NCBI RefSeq assembly: GCF_947500405.1
Contig: NZ_CANMRY010000001.1
Span: forward strand, 62,001 to 126,000
Source of the DNA: an uncultured Maribacter sp.
GTDB lineage: Bacteria > Bacteroidota > Bacteroidia > Flavobacteriales > Flavobacteriaceae
Length of the DNA stretch: 64,000 nt
Direction: 5' to 3'
Below are positions 25,716 to 34,068 of the stretch, piece by piece. Position numbers and translations under genes: made by a program. Each line of letters starts with the position of its first letter. Position 1 is the first letter of the stretch. Under the pieces are notes generated by a model. That model worked only from the letters and a program-made list of their open reading frames with translations. It was not told where the DNA came from and made no database searches.

Positions 25716-26834
25716 ATGAAAATCGGTTTTGACGCCAAAAGAATTTTTCATAATAATACTGGATTAGGAAACTACGGTAGAGACATATTGAGGATACTTC
25801 ATGAGTATACGCCTATAAATGAATTTATTCTTTATAATACAAAAAAACCTAAAGCCTATAAAATTCCAAAATATCAAAAAATAAACATCCAATATCCAGA
25901 AAAATGGTTATGGAAACTTTTTCCTTCTCTATGGCGACTAACAGGGGTAAAACATCAAATTAAAAAAGACAAATTAAATATTTATCACGGTCTTTCAGGC
26001 GAAATACCTAAAGGGATATCAAAAAAAAACACCATAACTATAGTCACTATTCATGATTTAATTTTTCTATCACATCCTCACTATTATTCTTTCTTTGACA
26101 GACTCATTTATAAATCAAAGTTTAAATATGCTGCTAAAAATGCCCATAAAATAATAGCAATTAGTGAACAAACAAAAAGAGACATAATAAAATATTTCGA
26201 TATTAAAACCGACGACATAAAAGTTATTTATCAAGGTTGCAATACAGCTTTTAAAAAAGAATATTCAAAAGAGGCTCAGAATAAAGTCAAGGATAAATAC
26301 CAGCTTCCAGAAAAATATATTCTTAACGTTGGCACCTTACAGGAACGTAAAAATGCTTTATCCATTGTTAAAGCAATAAAAGATACAAATATTCAACTTG
26401 TTTTAATTGGTGGTGAAAAAAAATACGCCAAAAGTATACACGCCTATATAAAAAACAATCAATTAGAAAATCAAATATATTTTTTAAAAAATGTTGAAGT
26501 AAAAGAGCTTGCTATTATATATCAATTAGCATCTATCTTCTGTTACCCTTCTATTTGTGAAGGTTTTGGTATCCCCATTATCGAAGCTATGTACAGTAAA
26601 ACCCCTGTAATAACTTCTACTGGTAATTGTTTTTCAGAAGCTGGTGGTCCTAATTCTATTTATGTTTCGGCATTAGATAGTCTTGCTCTAAAAAAAGAAA
26701 TACTATTCTTATACAAAAACCCTGATGCATGTAATGAAATAGCTAAAAAAAGTTATGAGTACGTACAACGATTTAACGATGAGAATGTAGCAAAGAATAT
26801 TTTTGAATTATATAATTCTGTTTCAAATGAGTAA
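25716..26834 (+). CDS. GT4 family glycosyltransferase (mannosyltransferase-like)
   Basis: 372 aa. It begins MKIGFDAKRIFHNNTGLGNY, an acceptor-side pattern of GT4 mannosyltransferases. The donor half has ILNVGTLQERKN (about 205-216), QLVLIGGEKKY, and SICEGFGIPIIEAM (about 283-296), the E-x7-E motif. It probably adds a hexose to an LPS or capsule chain in the cytoplasm. It is followed by another GT4 gene through an ATGAGTAA overlap. Confidence 0.92.
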   Translation: MKIGFDAKRIFHNNTGLGNYGRDILRILHEYTPINEFILYNTKKPKAYKIPKYQKINIQYPEKWLWKLFPSLWRLTGVKHQIKKDKLNIYHGLSGEIPKGISKKNTITIVTIHDLIFLSHPHYYSFFDRLIYKSKFKYAAKNAHKIIAISEQTKRDIIKYFDIKTDDIKVIYQGCNTAFKKEYSKEAQNKVKDKYQLPEKYILNVGTLQERKNALSIVKAIKDTNIQLVLIGGEKKYAKSIHAYIKNNQLENQIYFLKNVEVKELAIIYQLASIFCYPSICEGFGIPIIEAMYSKTPVITSTGNCFSEAGGPNSIYVSALDSLALKKEILFLYKNPDACNEIAKKSYEYVQRFNDENVAKNIFELYNSVSNE

Positions 26835-27918
26835 CATTTGTTTTTTTAATAGTGCTATAGAATGGGGTGGTGGGGAAAAATGGCATTTTGAAACTAGTTT
26901 ATATATGCACAAAAAAGGACATAATGTTATTGTTATTGCTCATGTAAATAGTGTTCTTATAAAAAAACTTGAAGAAAACAACATTCCTTGTATAGGTTTA
27001 AACATAAATAACCTAAGCTTTATTAATCCATTAAAAATATACCGTATTAAAAAATATTTAATAAAAATAAATATTGAAACTATTATTATTAACCTATCTA
27101 GAGACCTGAAAATAGCTGGGATAGCTGCAAAAAAAGCCAAAACAAGAAGAATAATTTATAGAAGAGGAAGTGCTATACCCATAAAAAACAATTTTTTGAA
27201 TCGTTTTTATTTTAAAAATATTATTACAGATATTTTGGCTAATTCTATAGCTACAAAAAAAACAATCTTAGAAAATAACAAATATTTATTCCCCGAAAAT
27301 AAAATCAAGGTAATTTACAATGGGCTAGATATAGACCTCTTCGTAAACAACAAAGTCTCTCCACTTATTCCAGACAAAAAAAACGATAAAATTACATTAA
27401 TAAATCTAGGAAGATTAGAATATCAAAAAAACCAAAAATTTCTTATTTATGTTGCTCAAGAATTAAAAAAGAGAGAAATGCAATTTAGAATTTTAATTGG
27501 TGGAGAGGGTAGTCTAAGAAATGAATTACAACAATTAACAAAAGAATTAGAAGTTACTCAGGAAGTAGAGTTTTGTGGGTTTATTGATAACCCAAAGGCA
27601 TTCATGCTATCAGGAGACATCTTCTTACTTCCATCACACTGGGAAGGATTTGGATATGTACTTGCAGAAGCCTCTTTGTGCAAAAAACCTATCGTTGCAT
27701 TTAACTTAAGTAGCAACCCTGAAGTTGTTATTAATAAAAAAACAGGAATTTTAACCGCAACACAGGATATAAAAGCCTTTTGCAATGCAATAGTAAAACT
27801 TTCTAAAGATAGTAAACTACAATATGAAATGGGATTACAAGGCTCTTATTTCATACGTAAAACATTTGATAAAAATCTTATATTAAGTAAGATAGAAAAG
27901 TACCTATTAAATGAGTAA
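26827..27918 (+). CDS. GT4 family glycosyltransferase
   Basis: 363 aa. N-terminal EWGGGEKWHFETSLYM is a typical GT4 opening; the donor half has LINLGRLEYQKNQKFLIYVA, FRILIGGEGSLR and SHWEGFGYVLAEASLCKKPIV with the E-x7-E motif. I use ATG 26827, which overlaps the previous stop in ATGAGTAA; the frame is open 24 nt further upstream, but that would run deep into the preceding gene. It belongs to the same cell-surface polysaccharide cluster. Confidence 0.92.
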   Translation: MSNICFFNSAIEWGGGEKWHFETSLYMHKKGHNVIVIAHVNSVLIKKLEENNIPCIGLNINNLSFINPLKIYRIKKYLIKINIETIIINLSRDLKIAGIAAKKAKTRRIIYRRGSAIPIKNNFLNRFYFKNIITDILANSIATKKTILENNKYLFPENKIKVIYNGLDIDLFVNNKVSPLIPDKKNDKITLINLGRLEYQKNQKFLIYVAQELKKREMQFRILIGGEGSLRNELQQLTKELEVTQEVEFCGFIDNPKAFMLSGDIFLLPSHWEGFGYVLAEASLCKKPIVAFNLSSNPEVVINKKTGILTATQDIKAFCNAIVKLSKDSKLQYEMGLQGSYFIRKTFDKNLILSKIEKYLLNE

Positions 27919-28681
27919 AAATAAAATAAAATTATCAGCATTGTTAATTACTTACAATGAAGTATTACATATAGAAGAGGTTCTTAAAAATTTATCCTTT
28001 ACCGATGAAGTAATAGTTATTGATTCTTTCAGTACTGACGGTACAATTGAAATAATAAAAAAATTCCCTAATGTAGAATTAATACAACGACCATTTATAA
28101 ATTTTACTGATCAAAAAACTTATGCATTAAACCAAGCAAGTAATGACTGGATACTTTTTCTTGATGCTGACGAAAGAGTAACTGAATCTCTAAAAAAAGA
28201 AATACTAAATACAATAAATGACTCCAAAAAAAAAATAGTTGCGTACTATTTTTATAGAACCTTCATGTTTAAAAATAGAACACTTCGTTTTAGTGGTTGG
28301 CAAAGTGATAAAAACTATCGTTTATTTAAAAAAAGTAAAGTACATTTTGATTCCTCAAAAATTGTACATGAAACTCTAATAGTTAATGGTAAATCGGATG
28401 TTTTTAAAAACAAACTAATCCATTATTCCTATAAAGATTATAATGATTATAAAAACAAAATGATTAAATATGGAAAAATGAAAGCTAAAGAAGAATTTGA
28501 TAAAAATAAAAAAGCTCATTTTTATCACTTCATATTTAGACCTTTATATAAGTTTGTAAATCATTATATTTTAAGATTAGGATTTTTAGATGGTATTAAA
28601 GGTATTAAAATATGCTATTTAAATGCTTTAGGAGTATATTCTAGATATAAAGAATTAAAACGTTTAAACAGTCTCCATTAA
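27911..28681 (+). CDS. GT2 glycosyltransferase, WaaE/KdtX-like (copy 2)
   Basis: 256 aa, collinear with the gene at 23707 over its whole length and similar at roughly half of positions by eye: LSALLITYNEVLHIEEV, VIDSFSTDGT, ILFLDADERVT, FSGWQSDKNYRLF, KIVHETL and GIKICYLNALG. It starts in an ATGAGTAA overlap with the GT4 gene before it. The two paralogues bracket three GT-B enzymes, suggesting duplication and specialisation for two linkages in the same glycan. Confidence 0.9.
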   Translation: MSKNKIKLSALLITYNEVLHIEEVLKNLSFTDEVIVIDSFSTDGTIEIIKKFPNVELIQRPFINFTDQKTYALNQASNDWILFLDADERVTESLKKEILNTINDSKKKIVAYYFYRTFMFKNRTLRFSGWQSDKNYRLFKKSKVHFDSSKIVHETLIVNGKSDVFKNKLIHYSYKDYNDYKNKMIKYGKMKAKEEFDKNKKAHFYHFIFRPLYKFVNHYILRLGFLDGIKGIKICYLNALGVYSRYKELKRLNSLH

Positions 28682-28690
28682 AACTATACT

Positions 28691-29260
28691 ATGGATAATT
28701 TATCTATTGAACTTAAAAAAACAGTTGAAATTTTACAAAATGGTGGTCTTATCTTATACCCTACAGATACTGTTTGGGGTATAGGTTGCGACGCTACAAA
28801 TGAAGAAGCCGTAAAAAAAATATATGCACTTAAGCAAAGAGAAGATAGTAAAGCTCTGATTTGTTTGGTTGGTAATGATGCTATGTTAGAACGCCATATT
28901 GAAAATGTTCCAGATTTAGCTTACGACATTATTGATTTAGCTACAAAACCAACTACAATTATCTATGATAACCCAAAGGGTATTGCTAAAAATTTAATTG
29001 CGGAAGATAATACACTTGCTGTAAGAATAGCTTCCGATAAATTTTGTCAATATTTAATTAACAAATTTAAGAAACCTATAGTTTCTACATCTGCCAATAT
29101 TTCTGGCAAACCCACTCCAAATAGTAAAAGTGAAATTAGCAATGTTATTTTAAAAGGTGTAGACTATATTGTAAATTTGCAGCCACAACAAAATTTTGGA
29201 TCACCATCTTCTATTATTAAATTAAGTAATGACGGACGGGTGAAAGTGATTCGTGAATAA
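28691..29260 (+). CDS. L-threonylcarbamoyladenylate synthase (Sua5/YciO/YrdC family)
   Basis: 189 aa single-domain member. LILYPTDTVWGIGCDA (19-34), the KQREDSKALICLV ATP/bicarbonate-site strand, TTIIYDNPKGIAKNL and KPIVSTSANISGKPTP are the family landmarks. It makes the threonylcarbamoyl-AMP used for t6A37 in tRNA. TsaC and YciO are hard to separate by eye; the KxR/SxN set looks complete. It sits 9 nt after the glycosyltransferase cluster and just before the CCA-adding enzyme, both tRNA functions. Confidence 0.9.
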   Translation: MDNLSIELKKTVEILQNGGLILYPTDTVWGIGCDATNEEAVKKIYALKQREDSKALICLVGNDAMLERHIENVPDLAYDIIDLATKPTTIIYDNPKGIAKNLIAEDNTLAVRIASDKFCQYLINKFKKPIVSTSANISGKPTPNSKSEISNVILKGVDYIVNLQPQQNFGSPSSIIKLSNDGRVKVIRE

Positions 29261-29261
29261 A

Positions 29262-30686
29262 ATGCAAGAAAATTACAAAACCGCTTTACAAGACCCAATA
29301 TTTACAATTTTATCCCAAGCTACAGAAGAATTAGCATTAGAATCCTATGTTATCGGAGGCTATGTACGTGACTTTATACTAAAAAGAGGCTCACATAAAG
29401 ATATAGATATTGTAACTGTTGGTAGTGGTATTGAGCTTGCAAAAAAAGTAGCATCTTTATTACCTAACAACCCTCAAGTTTCTGTATTTAAGAATTTTGG
29501 TACCGCCATGATTAAATACAAAAATTTAGAATTAGAATTTGTTGGTGCTAGAAAAGAAAGCTACCATAGAGACAGTCGTAAACCTGTGGTAGAGAATGGA
29601 ACATTAGAGGATGATCAAAAAAGGCGAGATTTTACTATTAATGCTCTAGCACTTTCTTTAAACAAAACGTCTTTTGGAAACTTAGTAGATCCTTTTTCTG
29701 GAATAAGAAATTTAAAACAAAAAAGTATACAAACACCTTTAGAACCAGGCATAACGTATTCCGATGACCCTTTACGAATGATGCGTGCCATACGTTTTGC
29801 TACACAATTAAACTTTACAATAGAAAAAGAATCTTTAGATGCTATTACGAAACATAAAGATCGCATAAAAATTATATCTAAAGAACGTATTGTAGATGAA
29901 CTTCATAAAATATTAGCAAGTAAAACTCCCTCTATTGGATTAGCTTTATTACATAAAACTGGATTATTACCTTTTATTCTTCCAGAACTTGTGGCGTTAC
30001 AAGGTATTGAAGAAATAGAAGGACAAAAACACAAAGACAACTTTTGGCACACCTTAGAAGTTGTAGATAATATAGCCAAAACTACAGAGAATTTATGGCT
30101 ACGTTGGGCAGCATTACTACATGATATAGGCAAAGCTCCTACCAAAAAATTTCATAAAAAAATTGGCTGGACCTTTCACGGACATGAGTTTGTAGGATCC
30201 AAAATGGTCTACAAATTATTTAAAAGACTTAGAATGCCTTTAAACGACAAGATGAAATTTGTACAAAAAATTGTACTCATGAGTTCTCGTCCTATTGTAA
30301 TATCTGAAGATTTTGTTACAGATTCTGCAGTAAGAAGGTTAATTTTTGATGCTGGAGACCATATAGAAGACCTAATGACGCTATGTGAAGCGGATATTAC
30401 TACTAAGAATGCTAGAAAGCAAAAAAAATACAAAAACAACTTTAAAATTGTTCGCCAAAAAATAGTAGAAGTTGAAGAAAGAGATAAAATAAGAAACTTT
30501 CAACCTCCAATCTCTGGAGAAGAAATTATGAATACTTTTGGACTACAACCTTCTAAAGAAATAGGAATTATTAAAGATGCTATTAAAGAAGCCATTTTAG
30601 AAGGTAAAATTTCTAATAATTATGAAGATGCTTATAATTTCATGCTAGAAAAAGGAAAAAAAATAGGGCTTAACATTACAAAATAA
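29262..30686 (+). CDS. cca: CCA tRNA nucleotidyltransferase with HD domain
   Basis: 474 aa. N-terminal nucleotidyltransferase: VIGGYVRDFIL and DIDIV (the DxD metal pair), RRDFTINALALS and RMMRAIRFATQL. A central helical RNA-binding region is followed by an HD domain with FWHTLEVV and LLHDIGKAP, typical of the class II bacterial enzymes that add or repair the tRNA 3' CCA. ATG 29262 lies 1 nt after the previous stop; a GTG at 29253 in the same frame is an alternative start (477 aa). Confidence 0.95.
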   Translation: MQENYKTALQDPIFTILSQATEELALESYVIGGYVRDFILKRGSHKDIDIVTVGSGIELAKKVASLLPNNPQVSVFKNFGTAMIKYKNLELEFVGARKESYHRDSRKPVVENGTLEDDQKRRDFTINALALSLNKTSFGNLVDPFSGIRNLKQKSIQTPLEPGITYSDDPLRMMRAIRFATQLNFTIEKESLDAITKHKDRIKIISKERIVDELHKILASKTPSIGLALLHKTGLLPFILPELVALQGIEEIEGQKHKDNFWHTLEVVDNIAKTTENLWLRWAALLHDIGKAPTKKFHKKIGWTFHGHEFVGSKMVYKLFKRLRMPLNDKMKFVQKIVLMSSRPIVISEDFVTDSAVRRLIFDAGDHIEDLMTLCEADITTKNARKQKKYKNNFKIVRQKIVEVEERDKIRNFQPPISGEEIMNTFGLQPSKEIGIIKDAIKEAILEGKISNNYEDAYNFMLEKGKKIGLNITK

Positions 30687-30891
30687 TCTCATTAAAATTA
30701 GCTTTAAAACCACATATAATAGAAGCATCTAATAAAATCACCTCTTTTAAAAATTATTACATATACAAAAAACGAGGTTTCATATATACACTAACTTTAC
30801 AAGACAACAAATAATTATTTAAAAACAGACCTTCATATATACATACAGGTAAATATTACCATACTTTTATTGATTTTTTAACAAAATTAAA
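30687..30891. other. AT-rich gap before the fossil, nothing recognised
   Basis: This 205-nt stretch between the CCA-adding enzyme and the fossil has no open frame of note, no RNA gene I can fold and no TAnnTTTG box. It may hold the remains of the old porP promoter. Confidence 0.5.
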
Positions 30892-31171
30892 ATGAAATAA
30901 TTACTACATTCATTACCAACTATCTTACTTACTATTAAGTACTATAAATAATTTAATTGCTCAGCAAGATACTCGGTACACAAAATATATGTATAATACT
31001 ATGTCCGTGAGCTCTGCTTGGCAGGTTCACGCATTGTATTTAGCATTACTGGAGTACATCTTAATGGGTTTTGGTGAAACAAAACTTACTAATGAATATA
31101 GTAATGAGGTAATTTGCTCTAAAGAGAAACATCAAGCCAATAGACGTTCAGAATTTATTATTGTAAAATAG
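30892..31171 (+). pseudogene. Gene fossil: porP/sprF 5' end joined to ompA 3' end
   Basis: Three reading pieces add up to two known families. From ATG 30892 the frame reads a signal peptide (MK-stop-LLHSLPTILLTI); one frame over it continues STINNLIAQQDTRYTKYMYNTMSVSSA, the opening of PorP/SprF proteins. One base is then lost in the expected Tyr codon near 31019, and the next frame gives AGSRIVFSITGVHLNGF, continuing PorP. From about 31070 the sequence switches to GFGETKLTNEYSNEV and CSKEKHQANRRSEFIIVK, the last part of an OmpA/MotB domain, ending at TAG 31169-31171. A stop at codon 3, two frameshifts and an internal deletion show that it is dead. porP and ompA genes are often adjacent in flavobacteria. 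Confidence 0.8.
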
Positions 31172-31193
31172 TTTAATTAACATAATAAGAAAT

Positions 31194-31224
31194 AAGGCAG
31201 AAGACAATAGTTTTCTGCCTTTAC
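31194..31224 (+). terminator. Terminator-like hairpin after the fossil
   Basis: AAGGCAGAA (31194-31202) pairs with TTCTGCCTT (31213-31221) but only three T follow. It probably ended the old ompA transcript. Confidence 0.6.
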
Positions 31225-31286
31225 TATTTTATAACAAATTCTTTATTTCTTAAGTCACTTCTATTTTTTATTAAAGCAAAGTATAG

Positions 31287-31294
31287 TAATTTTG
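31287..31294 (+). promoter_or_regulatory. Bacteroidota -7 box TAATTTTG (heme A synthase)
   Basis: Matches TAnnTTTG, 31 nt before the start of the COX15/CtaA gene. Confidence 0.5.
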
Positions 31295-31325
31295 TACTCT
31301 ACATTTTTTATTATAAAATACATTT

Positions 31326-32339
31326 ATGAAAGAAAACAAATCGGTAATATACTGGCTCCTTACAGGGTGTATTTTAATTTTTATAATGGTCCTTGTTGGT
31401 GGCATTACTAGATTAACCCACTCTGGGCTTTCCATATCTAATTACAAACTTATTTCTGGAACCTTACCTCCATTAAATGCGGAAGAGTGGCAAGAAGCTT
31501 TTGATTTATACAAACAGTATCCAGAATACCAAAAACTAAATTCACATTTTACCATAGAAGACTTTAAATCTATCTTTTTTTGGGAATGGTTACATCGTGT
31601 TATTGGGAGGTTTATTGGTCTAGTTTTTATCATTCCATTTATCTACTTTTTAATCAAAAAAAAATTAAACAAAACCACTCTAAAAAAATGTTTTATTTTA
31701 TTAGGTTTAGGAGCGTTTCAAGGTTTCCTTGGTTGGTATATGGTTAAAAGTGGATTAATAAACAGACCCGATGTGTCTCATTTTAGATTAGCCGCACATT
31801 TAACAACCGCTTTTGTAACATGTGCTTACAGCTTTTGGGTTGCTTTAGATTTAATATACCCGGAACAAAAACCTGCAATACCGCGACTAAAAAAATTATT
31901 GCAAATTGCATTGTTTTTATTACTAACGCAAATAGTTTGGGGAGCATTTGTTGCTGGCTTAGATGCTGGGTTTATTCACAATCACTGGCCATTAATGAGT
32001 GATGGAAAATTAATTCACGAAACCGTTTATATAGAACAAACTTCATTATTTAAAAATTTTACAGAAGGAAAAAGCGGTGTACAATTTATTCATAGATACC
32101 TAGCATATATAGTTGTTGCCATAATAATTTATATAGGGTATAAGTCTAAAAAAATAGAAACCACTTTAGAACAAAAAAAGGGAATTAAATTGTTAATTGG
32201 CCTTGTAATATTACAATTTACTTTAGGTGTTTTTACCTTAGTTTTTGCAGTTCCTTTATCGTTAGGAATTGCGCACCAGATTGTTGCCTTTTTGTTACTA
32301 GGAGCAATGACCTTTACTTTACATAGATTCTCTAAATAA
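31326..32339 (+). CDS. ctaA: Heme A synthase (COX15/CtaA family)
   Basis: 337 aa, eight predicted helices. The markers are VGGITRLTHSGLSI (about 21-34), EWLHRVIGRFIGL (conserved His), FQGFLGWYMVKSGL, SHFRLAAHL (His), IHNHWPLM, QFIHRYLAY (His) and LGIAHQIVAF (His). It oxidises heme O to heme A for aa3-type cytochrome oxidase. The long form with HxxxH-containing loops suits the alphaproteobacterial/eukaryotic type rather than Bacillus CtaA. No ctaB is adjacent. Confidence 0.95.
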   Translation: MKENKSVIYWLLTGCILIFIMVLVGGITRLTHSGLSISNYKLISGTLPPLNAEEWQEAFDLYKQYPEYQKLNSHFTIEDFKSIFFWEWLHRVIGRFIGLVFIIPFIYFLIKKKLNKTTLKKCFILLGLGAFQGFLGWYMVKSGLINRPDVSHFRLAAHLTTAFVTCAYSFWVALDLIYPEQKPAIPRLKKLLQIALFLLLTQIVWGAFVAGLDAGFIHNHWPLMSDGKLIHETVYIEQTSLFKNFTEGKSGVQFIHRYLAYIVVAIIIYIGYKSKKIETTLEQKKGIKLLIGLVILQFTLGVFTLVFAVPLSLGIAHQIVAFLLLGAMTFTLHRFSK

Positions 32340-32352
32340 TAAGTATTTATTG

Positions 32353-32360
32353 TAACTTTG
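32353..32360 (+). promoter_or_regulatory. Bacteroidota -7 box TAACTTTG
   Basis: Matches TAnnTTTG 22 nt before the ATG at 32383, just after the heme A synthase stop. Confidence 0.5.
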
Positions 32361-32382
32361 CCTATTCACAAATTTTCAGTAG

Positions 32383-32886
32383 ATGATTTACAAGGTTAGA
32401 ATAATTTTAGATGCCTCCGAAGACATATTTAGAGATTTAGAAATTGAATCTCAAACGTCTCTAGAAGACTTTCATAATGCTATTACCCAAGCTTTTGGAT
32501 TTTTAGGTAATGAAATGGCTTCCTTTTACACATGTGACCAAGAATGGAACCAAGAGGAAGAAATTGCTCTTTTTGATCTAAGTGAAAGTGGTTCAGATGT
32601 TCGTTTAATGAACGAAACATTTTTGGAAGATATTATTACAAAAAACACTCCTAAACTTATATATGTTTATGATTTTTTAAGCATGTGGACTTTTCTTATT
32701 GAACTGGCAGACATTGTTGAAAAAGAAGATGGAAGAGCTTATCCTAATGTTCTTTTCAGTTTTGGCGAATTACCAGAATCTCCACCAGAAAAGAAATTTG
32801 AAGCAGCAAAAGATTCTAATGGAATAAATTTTGACGATTCTATTGATAACTATGATGATTTAGATTTTGATGAAAATTGGAATTAA
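32383..32886 (+). CDS. pRiA4b ORF-3-like (PF07929) protein
   Basis: 167 aa. The PF07929 fold is seen in YKVRIILDASEDIFRDLEIESQTSL-type N-terminal strand-turn-strand, then LEDFHNAITQAFGF, SFYTCDQEWNQ, and a late KLIYVYDFLSMWTFLIELAD. The tail is very acidic (DDSIDNYDDLDFDENW). Family members are often labelled plasmid or IS1096 passenger proteins, but this is a chromosomal gene and nothing mobile is nearby. Function unknown. Confidence 0.85.
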   Translation: MIYKVRIILDASEDIFRDLEIESQTSLEDFHNAITQAFGFLGNEMASFYTCDQEWNQEEEIALFDLSESGSDVRLMNETFLEDIITKNTPKLIYVYDFLSMWTFLIELADIVEKEDGRAYPNVLFSFGELPESPPEKKFEAAKDSNGINFDDSIDNYDDLDFDENWN

Positions 32887-32952
32887 TCCCAGTTTTCATC
32901 ACCCCTTTTTACAATACACTTTTTATACTAATAAAGAACACTACCATTACGT

Positions 32953-34011
32953 ATGATTAACTTATACCCAACTCAAATAGAAAGTATTTCATTGCACCGC
33001 GTTGGAAACAAAAATAAAGGAGAAGGTCTTTTCCTTTCTTCGGATGCCTTTGGTTTAAATGATGAAACTACTGGATTACTAAAAGAGTATTTTTTTAAAC
33101 CTTTTAGAGAAAAAGAAGAGAACTATTTTAAACTTTCTAATGAAATTGACGTTGAATTTAATGAAATCTACAAAATAGTTTCTGATATATTTATAAACCC
33201 CTCTAGCTTACACTCTAACTCTAAAAGAATAGCATCACATTTATTTGAGCAATCTAACCACCCGCATATTAAAAGTGGAGAAGTTTATGTTGCGCACTTA
33301 TCTAATATTATGCTAGACAATGTAAAAGTTGAAGCTGTTGGGATTTTTAAAAGTGAGCTTAAGCATGATTTTCTTCAATTTGAAGAGACTGAGGACAATT
33401 TAAATATTTTAGTACAACAAGGAATAAATATTAATAAACTTGATAAAGGTTGTTTAATTTTTAATACTGCTAAAGAAGAAGGCTTTAAAGTCTTATCTGT
33501 AGACAGTAATAGATATGACACTAAATATTGGTTAGAAAATTTCTTAGGAGTAGAAGCCCTTGCTGATGAAAATTTCTACACTAAGAATTACATTAAATTA
33601 TGCCAAGACTTTGCAAAAGATGTTGTTTTACCTGCAGAAGATAAACAACAAGAAGTTCTTTTTATGAACAGAGCGGTAAACCATTTTGCAAAGAATGATG
33701 CGTTTGAAGAAACTAACTTCTTAAATGAAGTTATGGAAAACCCTGAATTAATCCCTGAATTTAAAAACTACAAAGTAGAAAAGGGCCCTAAATATAGTGT
33801 TGAAGATGTTTCCACTTTTGATATTGCTAACAAAGCAGTTTCTGATGCTAGAAAGAAAATTAAAAATGTTATTAATTTAGATACCCACATTCAAATTAAA
33901 ATGGATTTTATAAATCCAGAATCTGCAGAGAAATTTGTAGAAAAGGGTTGGGATGAAGAAAAACAAATGTATTATTACTTAGTATACTTTAATAAGGAAG
34001 AGAAGAACTAA
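32953..34011 (+). CDS. Nucleoid-associated protein, NdpA/YejK family
   Basis: 352 aa, cytoplasmic. It opens with INLYPTQIESISLHRVGNK and contains HLFEQSNHPHIKSGEVYVAHL and LDKGCLIFNTAKEEGFKVLSVD, as in the PF04245 (37-kD nucleoid-associated) family; the C-terminal third has YSVEDVSTFDIANKAV and ends in KWDEEKQMYYY-like strands. In E. coli the homologue is a nucleoid component of unclear role. It is a single gene with a bidirectional terminator. Confidence 0.88.
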   Translation: MINLYPTQIESISLHRVGNKNKGEGLFLSSDAFGLNDETTGLLKEYFFKPFREKEENYFKLSNEIDVEFNEIYKIVSDIFINPSSLHSNSKRIASHLFEQSNHPHIKSGEVYVAHLSNIMLDNVKVEAVGIFKSELKHDFLQFEETEDNLNILVQQGININKLDKGCLIFNTAKEEGFKVLSVDSNRYDTKYWLENFLGVEALADENFYTKNYIKLCQDFAKDVVLPAEDKQQEVLFMNRAVNHFAKNDAFEETNFLNEVMENPELIPEFKNYKVEKGPKYSVEDVSTFDIANKAVSDARKKIKNVINLDTHIQIKMDFINPESAEKFVEKGWDEEKQMYYYLVYFNKEEKN

Positions 34012-34034
34012 ATAATAAACTTTACTTTACTATT

Positions 34035-34068
34035 AAAAAACGCTTTGTATGTCTACAAAGCGTTTTTT
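34035..34068. terminator. Bidirectional terminator overlapping a stop codon
   Basis: A perfect 15-bp stem (34035-34049 with 34054-34068), 4-nt loop. The minus-strand gene's stop codon (34067-34069) lies partly inside the 3' arm. Confidence 0.9.

Noticed and set aside
31005..31032. Stable hairpin CGTGA...CTGC-TTG-GCAG...TCACG suggesting a small RNA
   Set aside because: The same bases read as PorP/SprF codons (SSA, then AGSR in the next frame), so they are explained by the gene fossil; there is no T-run and no known RNA family match that I could see.
30989..31171. A 60-codon open frame as a real small gene
   Set aside because: Its first part is PorP-like but goes out of frame after SSA, and its last part is an OmpA tail; it is a mosaic of broken genes.
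32383..32886. Insertion-sequence passenger gene (IS1096/pRiA4b label)
   Set aside because: The family label is historical; no transposase, terminal inverted repeats or target duplications are nearby.
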